From contig JALTEW010000342.1 in NCBI GenBank assembly GCA_027073795.1, forward strand, positions 1 to 6,723: a DNA stretch of 6,723 nucleotides, given 5' to 3'. The notes beneath the pieces were generated by a model. The model made no database searches. It was not told where the DNA came from and was given only the letters and a program-made list of their open reading frames with translations. This document shows, one piece after another, positions 1 through 6,347 of the stretch. The DNA is from a bacterium. GTDB taxonomy: Bacteria > Desulfobacterota > S145-22. Each line of letters opens with the position of its first letter. The stretch's first letter is position 1. Position numbers and translations under genes: made by a program.

Positions 1-159
1 CATCGCATGAAAGAGGTAACCATCATTCATGGCATTGGAACGGGGCGGCTGCGAAAAGCGATTCACGAGTATCTTTCCAGTCATGAGGGTATCAAGGCGT
101 TTTCAGACGGGGATATTCAAAGGGGTGGGCGTGGAATTACCGTGGTTCAGCTTTCTTGA
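1..159 (+). CDS. mutS2: MutS2-type protein, C-terminal end (Smr domain), partial
   Basis: The frame is open from base 1 and ends with TGA at 157-159, giving the last 52 residues of a longer protein. It contains HGIGTGRLR (residues 10-18 of the fragment), the HGxGxG signature of Smr domains. A basic helix follows, and then the GGRGITVVQL ending typical of the Smr C-terminus. In MutS2 this domain is a nicking endonuclease module behind a MutS-like ATPase; MutS2 acts on recombination intermediates or on collided ribosomes, depending on the species. Only the Smr end is visible, so a stand-alone Smr protein is possible. MutS2 is preferred because Smr is its usual C-terminus and because of the neighbouring dnaG and rpoD. 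The gap to the dnaG ATG is 11 bases, so co-transcription is likely. Confidence 0.8.
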   Translation, partial: HRMKEVTIIHGIGTGRLRKAIHEYLSSHEGIKAFSDGDIQRGGRGITVVQLS

Positions 160-170
160 CAGGGAACACA

Positions 171-1994
171 ATGACTGATTACCGGCGCGTGATTGAGACT
201 ATCAAAGATCGATTGGATATTGTCGCGCTTGTTTCTGAGCGCGTGCCACTGAAGCGCAGGGGACGCAACTGGGTGGGGTTGTGCCCCTTTCACGCGGAAA
301 AAACCCCCTCGTTTACGGTCAGTCCGGAAAAGCAGATGTTTTATTGTTTCGGTTGCGGTGCCGGAGGGGATGCCATTACCTTCTGGATGAAGATAGAAAA
401 CCTCGATTTTGCCGATGCCGTGAAGGACCTTGCCGACCGGCTCGGAATCGAGATACCCAAAAAAGTCGCCCGGGGACCCTCCAAGTGGGAAGCCTACCAT
501 GAAATCAATCGAACCGTGCAGGAGTATTTTCACAAGATTCTCACCGCCGAAGAACGGGGCAGGATAGCCCGCTCGTACCTGAAGAAACGGGGGCTTTCTC
601 TCGATACAATCGAGGCCTTCGAACTGGGATTTGCCCCGGATTCCTATGGCTTGAAGGACTACCTGGAAAAGAAGGGACACCATCCACAGGATGCGGTACC
701 CATTGGGCTTTTGAAGAAAACGGACACCGAAACGTATGTGCCAGTTTTTCGCAACCGTATCATGTTTCCCATCGTTGACGAACGGGGAAGGTCGGTAGGG
801 TTCGGTGGGCGCGTGTTGGGAGACAGGTTGCCGAAATATCTCAATACACCGGACTCCATGATCTTTCAGAAGGGAAGGCTCTTTTATGGGGAGGCCCAGA
901 CAAGGCGCGAAATCTCCAAGCAACGCCTTGCCATCCTGGTGGAAGGTTACCTGGACCTCATTTCCCTCTACCAGTTGGGGATTAAAAATGGAATTGCCGC
1001 CCTTGGGACGGCCTTCACCGACTTCCACGCCAATCGGCTGAAACGGTGGGCCGAAAGGGTGGTTCTACTCTTTGACGGGGATGAGGCAGGGCATAAGGCC
1101 TCGAGCCGGGCGCTTGAAAAGCTGACGCGCGCCGGGCTGGTGGCCATGCAAGGTGTATTGCCCGAGGGGAAAGATCCGGGCGATTATTTAACCCCACCGA
1201 ACGGGAATGCCTTAAAGGGGGTGATCGACCGTGCTGAAGACGCAATCCTTTACAGGATTCAACGGGCCTCTGAAAGAAAAGATGGGCGTGAGGGAATTCA
1301 GGATCAAGAAAGACTTATCAAGGAAAGCCTGAGGTTTCTTGGACTGATTCCGGATTCTGTCCGCCTTGATCTGTATGTAAAGAAGGCAGAAGAGATATTG
1401 GGGTTGAAAAAAGAAATTTTATATAATATAATTAAAAATTCCGAAAGAAATAGCAATTTGTTGAAGGTAGGGGGAAAAACGGCGCGGGGGGGGGAATCTT
1501 TGACACTGCGGCGCGCGCGCCGCCCTTTCTTACCCGGGAAACGGATGGAGGACCCGGAGGAAGTTGTCTTGACATCTTTGATACAGCGTCCGGACTTATC
1601 GGATGTTATGATAGAGGAGGGTGCCCTGAACCTGTTCAGCAATCCAGTTCTCAAGTCTCTGGGAAAGGTGATTCTGGAGGAGATTCGGGACCGGGGAGAG
1701 ATTAGCGAGTCTGCCTTGATGCAGCGCCTGGATGAAAAGGAAAAGGCGCAGTTCTCGCGTCTTATGGTCAACGAGGTTCGAATGACCGATGAACAGGCCA
1801 GAAGGGCCTTTTTTGATGGGTTGAACCGCCTGCACACAAGAAATCTCAAGGTGGAGATTGCGGAACTGGACAGGCAAATTCGGGAGCTGGAAAAATCCGG
1901 AGATTTTGAACAGACCATAACCCTGCTTAAGCGCCGCGAGGCGGTAAAAAAATCTTATCATCACGTTTTAAATTCAAATCATAAGTCGAGGTGA
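171..1994 (+). CDS. dnaG: DNA primase DnaG
   Basis: Primase synthesises the short RNA primers for lagging-strand replication and docks on the DnaB helicase. The product is 607 aa from ATG 171, near the usual 580-610. The N-terminal zinc-binding domain has ligands C38, H41, C59 and C62 (CPFHAEKTPSF and FYCFGCGAGGD). The RNA-polymerase core includes the TOPRIM motifs EGYLD (residues 258-262) and DGDEAGHKA (from D302; D302 and D304 bind metal). Residues from about 455 to the end form a helical region matching the DnaB-binding domain in position and size. ATG 171 is chosen because AGGG lies 6 bases upstream and the zinc domain then begins where it does in other primases. A TTG at 156, overlapping the mutS2 stop, is the alternative and adds 5 residues. 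The core-to-C-terminal linker has unusual base composition (see findings). rpoD follows after 8 bases. Confidence 0.97.
   Translation: MTDYRRVIETIKDRLDIVALVSERVPLKRRGRNWVGLCPFHAEKTPSFTVSPEKQMFYCFGCGAGGDAITFWMKIENLDFADAVKDLADRLGIEIPKKVARGPSKWEAYHEINRTVQEYFHKILTAEERGRIARSYLKKRGLSLDTIEAFELGFAPDSYGLKDYLEKKGHHPQDAVPIGLLKKTDTETYVPVFRNRIMFPIVDERGRSVGFGGRVLGDRLPKYLNTPDSMIFQKGRLFYGEAQTRREISKQRLAILVEGYLDLISLYQLGIKNGIAALGTAFTDFHANRLKRWAERVVLLFDGDEAGHKASSRALEKLTRAGLVAMQGVLPEGKDPGDYLTPPNGNALKGVIDRAEDAILYRIQRASERKDGREGIQDQERLIKESLRFLGLIPDSVRLDLYVKKAEEILGLKKEILYNIIKNSERNSNLLKVGGKTARGGESLTLRRARRPFLPGKRMEDPEEVVLTSLIQRPDLSDVMIEEGALNLFSNPVLKSLGKVILEEIRDRGEISESALMQRLDEKEKAQFSRLMVNEVRMTDEQARRAFFDGLNRLHTRNLKVEIAELDRQIRELEKSGDFEQTITLLKRREAVKKSYHHVLNSNHKSR
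1486..1494 (+). repeat. Run of nine G inside dnaG
   Basis: Nine consecutive G occur in the codons for the linker between the primase core and the helicase-binding domain. The reading frame is intact across the run as given. Such a tract is prone to slippage in replication, transcription and sequencing. Confidence 0.9.
1508..1523. repeat. Perfect 16-base GC palindrome with alternating GC core
   Basis: GCGGCGCGCGCGCCGC equals its own reverse complement. Its ten-base alternating GC core is the type of sequence that can adopt Z-DNA under supercoiling. It lies in dnaG and encodes arginine- and alanine-rich linker residues (LRRARRPF). Confidence 0.85.
1988..1994 (+). promoter_or_regulatory. Ribosome-binding site of rpoD, spanning the dnaG stop
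   Basis: GAGGTGA is a strong Shine-Dalgarno sequence 8 bases before ATG 2003. Its last three bases are the TGA stop of dnaG. It decides the rpoD start in favour of ATG 2003 over GTG 1991, which lies inside the Shine-Dalgarno itself. The arrangement suggests that ribosomes finishing dnaG feed rpoD initiation. Confidence 0.8.
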
Positions 1995-2002
1995 GGGTGC
2001 CG

Positions 2003-3739
2003 ATGGAAAAGCAAAAGGTTGATGAGGTTAAAAAATTAATCTCGATTGGCAAGGAAAAGGGCTTTTTAACCTTTGACGAGGTTAATGATTTGTTACCTTC
2101 CGATGTTTACTCGACCGAACAGATAGATGAACTGCTGATGATGTTTGGGGAGATGGACATCGAGGTAGTGGACAGTAAGCAAAACATCAAGATCACCAAG
2201 AAAGATACCACCCAGGACGAGCAATTAGAGCGTATCCTTGATAGTGACTTCCGCAGTACCGATCCCGTTCGACTCTACCTTCGGGAAATGGGAGCGGTTG
2301 CCCTTCTCTCCCGTGACGGGGAGATTGCCGTTGCCCGGCAGATTGAGGAAGGAAAGAGTCTCGTTAGAAAAACCGCCCTTGCAACCTATGTGGCCGTGCA
2401 GGAAGCCCTGATATTAGGGGAGAGGCTGGAAAGAGAGCCGCTGGACATCCGGGAGGTGACCAACCTGATCGACGAAGATGAGACGGAACCGGAGGTTAAG
2501 GAAGCGGTCCGAAAAAAGATCTTGAAGTATGTCAATCAACTTCGCAAGTATGACCGTGATATGGAAATGCTCTATGTGGAGGAGCATGAAATCCTGAAAA
2601 AGGGCCAGCCTGTAAAACCTGTTCGGACGAAAATCCGCCGCAAGAAAAACTCTATGTACCGTATTATCGAACACATGGATTTGAAATATGACGTGATCCA
2701 GAGGATTGTGAGGAGGTTACAGGAATATTATCGGCAACTCGTGAAAGAGGAGAAAAGCCTGATTCCCTACGAGGCTCGCCTGATCATGTCTCCTCAAAAG
2801 ATGATTCAGGATTTCTACCGTTTCGACAATGACCCAGAAAAATTTAAGTCCTTTCTGGCGCGTAAAAAACTGGTCCCGGAGGAGTTTGAAACCATCAAAA
2901 GGGACGCCAGAGGTATCCTTCAGAGAGTGCGGGAGATAGAGCGTGAGACCGGTTGCCGTTCCAGCCAATTGAAAGAGGTCATTGAGGCTATCCGCAGGGG
3001 AGAAAAACAGGCCAATGAAGGAAAGGACACCCTGATCCGTGCGAATCTCAGGCTCGTGGTAAGCATCGCGAAGAAATATACCAATCGTGGACTGCAATTC
3101 CTTGACCTGATTCAGGAAGGGAACATTGGCTTGATGAAGGCAGTGGAGAAGTTTGAGTACCAGCGGGGGTATAAGTTCAGTACCTACGCCACCTGGTGGA
3201 TCCGTCAGGCCATCACACGTGCCATCGCCGACCAGGCAAGGACCATCCGGATTCCCGTTCACATGATTGAAACTATCAACAAGATTGTTCGGGTATCCCG
3301 TGCACTGGTTCAGGAATTGGGGCGCGAACCCCTGCCGGAAGAGATCGCAGATAAGATGGAAATGCCTCTGGAAAAGGTCAGAAATGTCCTTAAGATTGCC
3401 AAGGAACCTATTTCCCTTGAGACCCCTGTAGGAGAAGAAGAAGACAGCCATCTGGGTGACTTCATCGAGGACAAAAAGGTTGAATCTCCGATAGAATCCT
3501 TAGTCAACACCAATCTTTCGGAACAAACCAGGAAGGTTCTGGCCACCTTGACCCCCCGGGAGGAGAAGGTGCTTAGAATGCGCTTTGGCATTGGGGAAAG
3601 CTATGACCACACCCTTGAGGAGGTAGGCCAGAGTTTCCAGGTTACACGCGAGCGGATCCGGCAGATCGAGGCAAAGGCCCTGCGTAAACTGAGACATCCA
3701 AGTCGCGTTATCCGTTTGAAGAGTTTCTTAGAGGGATAG
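2003..3739 (+). CDS. rpoD: RNA polymerase primary sigma factor (sigma-70, RpoD)
   Basis: RpoD directs RNA polymerase to housekeeping promoters. The product is 578 aa (E. coli RpoD is 613). All regions are present: 1.1 (about residues 5-57, EVKKLISIGKEKGFLTFDEV), 1.2 (about 86-118, DPVRLYLREMGAVALLSR), the charged primary-sigma spacer (about 119-340), and region 2 (about 344-415). Region 2 carries the core-binding and -10 recognition motifs NLRLVVSIAKKYTNRGLQFL and FSTYATWWIRQAITRAI. Region 3 follows, then region 4 (about 513-578) with the -35 recognition helix-turn-helix at about 537-564 (TLEEVGQSFQVTRERIRQIE). Region 1.1 together with the long spacer marks a group 1 sigma rather than an RpoS or RpoH type. 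The start is set by the GAGGTGA site. No clear intrinsic terminator follows, so transcripts may read into the tRNA region. Co-transcription with dnaG is the classic arrangement. Confidence 0.98.
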   Translation: MEKQKVDEVKKLISIGKEKGFLTFDEVNDLLPSDVYSTEQIDELLMMFGEMDIEVVDSKQNIKITKKDTTQDEQLERILDSDFRSTDPVRLYLREMGAVALLSRDGEIAVARQIEEGKSLVRKTALATYVAVQEALILGERLEREPLDIREVTNLIDEDETEPEVKEAVRKKILKYVNQLRKYDRDMEMLYVEEHEILKKGQPVKPVRTKIRRKKNSMYRIIEHMDLKYDVIQRIVRRLQEYYRQLVKEEKSLIPYEARLIMSPQKMIQDFYRFDNDPEKFKSFLARKKLVPEEFETIKRDARGILQRVREIERETGCRSSQLKEVIEAIRRGEKQANEGKDTLIRANLRLVVSIAKKYTNRGLQFLDLIQEGNIGLMKAVEKFEYQRGYKFSTYATWWIRQAITRAIADQARTIRIPVHMIETINKIVRVSRALVQELGREPLPEEIADKMEMPLEKVRNVLKIAKEPISLETPVGEEEDSHLGDFIEDKKVESPIESLVNTNLSEQTRKVLATLTPREEKVLRMRFGIGESYDHTLEEVGQSFQVTRERIRQIEAKALRKLRHPSRVIRLKSFLEG

Positions 3740-3831
3740 AAAAATAGGGAATAGGGAAAAGTAAGGAATGAGGGGTAAGGTGACAGGCATTGGGTGTTTT
3801 TAACCTTCAAGCCTTGCGAAGTAAAACAACC

Positions 3832-3860
3832 TTGACGAAGGAGAAAATAAGCATTAGGGT
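3832..3860 (+). promoter_or_regulatory. Sigma-70-like promoter of the tRNA gene
   Basis: TTGACG (3832-3837) is followed after 17 bases by TAGGGT (3855-3860). The -35 matches the consensus in 5 of 6 positions. The -10 keeps the three most conserved positions (first T, second A, last T). Transcription would start near 3867, about 5 bases before the mature tRNA 5' end, giving a very short leader. This supports independent expression of the tRNA rather than only read-through from rpoD. Confidence 0.6.
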
Positions 3861-3871
3861 AAAATGTGCAA

Positions 3872-3947
3872 GGGCCCATAGCTCAATTGGTAGAGCCACC
3901 GGCTCATAACCGGTAGGTCCCAGGTTCGACCCCTGGTGGGCCCACCA
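3872..3947 (+). tRNA. tRNA with CAT anticodon (elongator Met or Ile2)
   Basis: This is a 76-base cloverleaf. The acceptor stem is GGGCCCA (3872-3878) paired with TGGGCCC (3937-3943), followed by discriminator A and encoded CCA (3945-3947). The D stem is GCTC/GAGC (3881-3884, 3893-3896). The anticodon stem is ACCGG/CCGGT, with loop CTCATAA and anticodon CAT at 3905-3907. The variable loop has 5 bases. The T stem is CCAGG/CCTGG with loop TTCGACC. It is not initiator tRNA, because the 1-72 pair is G-C. CAT tRNAs are either elongator Met or Ile2, whose C34 is modified to lysidine by TilS. Positions seen here (C4-G69, C5-G68, U12-A23, C29-G41, A37, A38, A73) agree with known E. coli Ile/TilS determinants, so Ile2 is a serious alternative to Met. 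The existence of the tRNA is certain; its isotype is not. Confidence 0.96.
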
Positions 3948-4057
3948 TGACAACGTGATCGTGATGGGGAAATGATAGAGAATCTATTTGGAACGTTGAA
4001 AACAGGGGGATCGGATCAAAATCCGGTTCAAGAGCCTCTGAACCGAAATGCTGAAAG

Positions 4058-4085
4058 GCCGGGAGAAATCTCGGCTTTTTCTTTT
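4058..4085 (+). terminator. Intrinsic terminator between the tRNA and the NIF3 gene
   Basis: A 7-base-pair stem, GCCGGGA (4058-4064) with TCTCGGC (4069-4075), has one G-T wobble and a GAAA tetraloop. It is followed by TTTTTCTTTT (4076-4085). This is a textbook rho-independent terminator for the tRNA transcript. The T-tract ends only 4 bases before the Shine-Dalgarno sequence of the next gene, so it could also act as an attenuator of that gene. Confidence 0.85.
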
Positions 4086-4099
4086 GGCCGGAGCCGGGT

Positions 4100-5224
4100 G
4101 TGAAAATTCAGGCACTGATCGAGGCCCTGGAAACCTTGGCACCTGTAAGTCTAGCGGAATCCTGGGATGCCACGGGGTTGCAGGTGGGGGACCCCGGGGG
4201 GGAATGCGAAGCCATTCTTCTCTGTCTGGATGTTTCTGAGGCGGTTCTCGAGGAGGCCATTCAGGATGGTGCAAACCTGATTGTTTCCCACCATCCCATG
4301 CTGTTCACGCCCCTGAAATCGCTGGATATTCGCAGTAAAACAGGTAGGCTGATCAAAAAGTGTCTTTCAAGCGGGCTGACCGTTTACAGCATGCACACCA
4401 ATCTGGATAAGGCTGAGGGCGGGATGAATGATTACGCGGCAGGCCTGCTGGGTCTCCGGGATGTTTCTGTCCTGGAATCTTCACCCCCTTCGGACAGTTA
4501 TTTTAAACTTGTTACCTTTGTTCCCAAGGGTTACAGGGAATCCCTGCTCCAGGCCCTGTTCGAGGTCGGAGGGGGGAGGATCGGAGGATATAAGGAATGT
4601 TCCTTCAGTGGTGCAGGGGAAGGAACATTCCTCCCCGGGGAAGAAGCCTCACCTGCCATTGGGGAAAAGGGCATATTGAACCGGGTCCCGGAAGATCGAG
4701 TAGAAGTTCTGTTTTCGTCAAACACCTTGCAAAGGGGAATCGCCGCGTTAAAATCGGCCCATCCCTATGAGGTCCCTGCCTTCGATGTCTATCCGCTGGT
4801 TTCGACACAACCCGGCCAGGGGTACGTACGTGTCGGGACCCTACCCCCCCCTTCCTCATGGAATGTTTTTTTGGGAAAGGTACAGGGGACCTTCAACCTG
4901 TCCGATTTTCGTGTGATAGGGGATAAGGTTGAGACCGTTTCACGGGTCGCCCTTTGTACAGGCAGTGGCGCCTCCTTTATTTCCCAGGCTGCCCGCGTCG
5001 CGGAGGTCTATATCACAGGGGACATAAAATATCATGAGGCGCAGGAGGCACAGGCTCTGGGCTTGACGGTCATCGATGCGGGGCATTTTGCCATGGAAAG
5101 GATCTTTGTCGATCTTATGGACGCGTGGTTCAAGCACAAAGGGTTAAAGTCTGAGTTAAAGGTTTTCAAAAGTTTGGTCGAGCACGATCCATTTACTTTT
5201 TTCCACGTGGGAGGGAATCATTGA
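4100..5224 (+). CDS. NIF3-like dinuclear metal-centre protein
   Basis: This 374-aa protein belongs to the NIF3/YbgI/YqfO family, conserved hexameric toroid proteins with a two-metal site. Their biochemical role is still unsettled; GTP cyclohydrolase I type 2 is a common database name without firm support. The metal ligands are visible: SHHP (H64, H65), HTNLD (H99, D103) and GHFAMER (H329, E333). The length of about 370, rather than about 250, shows the version with an extra middle domain. That domain, roughly residues 125-225, corresponds to the PII/CutA-like insertion seen in YqfO. The start is GTG 4100 with GGAG 6 bases upstream, giving MKIQALIEALE, the usual N-terminus of the family. The stop overlaps the next gene's TTG (TTGA, 5221-5224). 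An intrinsic terminator lies directly upstream, so the gene needs its own promoter or read-through; I see no convincing promoter between the tRNA and this gene. Confidence 0.93.
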   Translation: MKIQALIEALETLAPVSLAESWDATGLQVGDPGGECEAILLCLDVSEAVLEEAIQDGANLIVSHHPMLFTPLKSLDIRSKTGRLIKKCLSSGLTVYSMHTNLDKAEGGMNDYAAGLLGLRDVSVLESSPPSDSYFKLVTFVPKGYRESLLQALFEVGGGRIGGYKECSFSGAGEGTFLPGEEASPAIGEKGILNRVPEDRVEVLFSSNTLQRGIAALKSAHPYEVPAFDVYPLVSTQPGQGYVRVGTLPPPSSWNVFLGKVQGTFNLSDFRVIGDKVETVSRVALCTGSGASFISQAARVAEVYITGDIKYHEAQEAQALGLTVIDAGHFAMERIFVDLMDAWFKHKGLKSELKVFKSLVEHDPFTFFHVGGNH

Positions 5225-5943
5225 AAGAACAGTTACAAATGCTTATCAAGTTACAGGAGCTGGACTCAAAAATCCGCCTTCATGACCGCCAGGAAGCGTT
5301 GTTCCCCGCTGAAATAGAAAAGATACAGCACGAGATTGATGGGCATGCCGAGGTCTTCCAGCAGGAAGTGGCGAAGCTTGAAACGCTTGAAAAGGAACGG
5401 CGGCAGAGAGAAAGGGACCTCGAGGCGGCAGGTGAACAGATTAAAAAGATTCAGGGAAGACTTCCAGAGGTCAAGACCAACAAGGAGTATCAAGCATTTC
5501 TGTCGGAGATTGAGCACCTGAAGGAAAAGATGGACCAGTACGAGGTGGAGATCATCGAACGCCTGGACGCAGCAGATAAACTTCGGGAAGAACTGAAGGA
5601 AAAGGAAAAGGTCTATCTGGAGGAAAAGGAAAAACTCGAAGCGAGAAAGGCGGAACTGGGGGAAAAACTGAAGCATCTACCGGATGACCTGAAGGGGTTG
5701 AAGGCACGTCGTATCGACCTTGAAAAGAAAATCCCGGCAGATCTTCTGAATCGATACAGAACACTTTTGGAAAAGCGTGCAGGAATCGCGGTCGTCTATG
5801 TAAAAAAGGAGATCTGCCAGGGGTGTCACATGAATATTCCGCCACAGCTTTTCAACCAGATTCAGAAAGGTGAGCAAATCTTTACCTGTCCCCACTGTAA
5901 CCGTATCCTCGTTCCGTACGATGAATCCAGCGAGGGAGCATGA
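5221..5943 (+). CDS. Coiled-coil C4 zinc-ribbon protein (COG1579 family)
   Basis: The product has 240 aa. Residues 1 to about 180 are strongly charged heptad-like helices rich in E, K and L, predicting a long antiparallel coiled coil. The C-terminus is a zinc ribbon with ligands C199, C202, C223 and C226 (CQGCHMNIP and FTCPHCNRILV). Family members include Helicobacter pylori HP0958 (FlgZ), linked to flagellar gene expression and mRNA binding; a nucleic-acid-related role is therefore inferred, not shown. No signal peptide or membrane segment is seen. The TTG start at 5221 overlaps the preceding stop and has GGGAGGG (5209-5215) 5 bases upstream. It gives MKEQLQMLIKLQELDSKI, the usual N-terminus of the family. 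ATG 5239 would cut into that conserved helix. The next gene overlaps by 4 bases (ATGA), indicating translational coupling. Confidence 0.9.
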   Translation: MKEQLQMLIKLQELDSKIRLHDRQEALFPAEIEKIQHEIDGHAEVFQQEVAKLETLEKERRQRERDLEAAGEQIKKIQGRLPEVKTNKEYQAFLSEIEHLKEKMDQYEVEIIERLDAADKLREELKEKEKVYLEEKEKLEARKAELGEKLKHLPDDLKGLKARRIDLEKKIPADLLNRYRTLLEKRAGIAVVYVKKEICQGCHMNIPPQLFNQIQKGEQIFTCPHCNRILVPYDESSEGA

Positions 5944-6347
5944 TTCGCTGGCTGGATCATACGGCCGATATTCAGATAAAAATCACCTGTGACAGATATG
6001 AGGATATCTTTACAGATTTCGTTGGAGCGCTTAAAACGCTTCTTATTACAGGAGAGGCACAATCCCTTAAAGTGGAGAAAATCAACTTGAAGGAGCCGGA
6101 TGCCTCCGAATTGCTTGTCTCGCTGGGGCGCCAGGTCCTGATCTACTTCAACACGAAGCAGTTTATTCCGTCTCGTCTCGATATCCGTACGGCAACCCCC
6201 ACCAGGCTGAAGGGGAACCTCTGGGGAGAACCATACAACCCGAGACACCATGAATTCCACCTCGAGGTCAAAGGGGTTACCTATCATGGTCTGAGGGTGG
6301 AAAATGACAGGGGGAAATGGTGTGCTGTTGTGACGTTCGACGTATAG
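5940..6347 (+). CDS. Archease (RtcB RNA ligase activator family)
   Basis: The product has 135 aa, the usual size for archease. It carries the family landmarks: HTADIQ near the N-terminus (D10), NTKQFIPSRLDI in the middle, GEPYNPRHHEFHLEVKGVTYHGL (conserved K111 before VTYH) and the terminal VVTFDV (D134). In studied archeases, the two aspartates and the lysine are needed for metal binding and for activating RtcB. RtcB joins RNA 2',3'-cyclic phosphate or 3'-phosphate ends to 5'-OH ends, and archease speeds its guanylylation and allows multiple turnover. No rtcB lies in the window. The ATG overlaps the preceding stop (ATGA, 5940-5943). GAGG lies 4 bases upstream, a rather short spacing that fits translational coupling. 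No clear terminator follows the TAG stop. The family assignment is by motif recognition. Confidence 0.9.
   Translation: MIRWLDHTADIQIKITCDRYEDIFTDFVGALKTLLITGEAQSLKVEKINLKEPDASELLVSLGRQVLIYFNTKQFIPSRLDIRTATPTRLKGNLWGEPYNPRHHEFHLEVKGVTYHGLRVENDRGKWCAVVTFDV

Noticed and set aside
156..158. TTG 156 as the start of dnaG
   Set aside because: It adds only MTGNT before the ATG, overlaps the mutS2 stop, and has no better ribosome-binding site than ATG 171.
147..1028. Long minus-strand open frame (293 codons) opposite dnaG
   Set aside because: dnaG on the + strand has clear zinc-finger and TOPRIM motifs in the same bases. The antisense frame shows no recognisable domain and is explained by codon bias of dnaG.
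1569..1574. Perfect -35 hexamer TTGACA inside dnaG
   Set aside because: No acceptable -10 element lies 16-18 bases downstream; TATGAT at 1607 is too far (32 bases).
1991..1993. GTG 1991 as the start of rpoD
   Set aside because: This codon is part of the GAGGTGA Shine-Dalgarno sequence serving ATG 2003.
2717..3451. Long minus-strand open frame (244 codons) opposite rpoD
   Set aside because: It lies wholly within the conserved regions 2 and 3 coding sequence of rpoD and has no family resemblance of its own.
4048..4239. Small + strand frame starting before the NIF3 gene
   Set aside because: It runs through the intrinsic terminator and overlaps NIF3 in another frame, with no ribosome-binding site or recognisable product.
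5266..5676. Minus-strand frame rich in F and L opposite the zinc-ribbon gene
   Set aside because: The apparent hydrophobicity is the antisense reading of E/K-rich coiled-coil codons, a well-known artefact.
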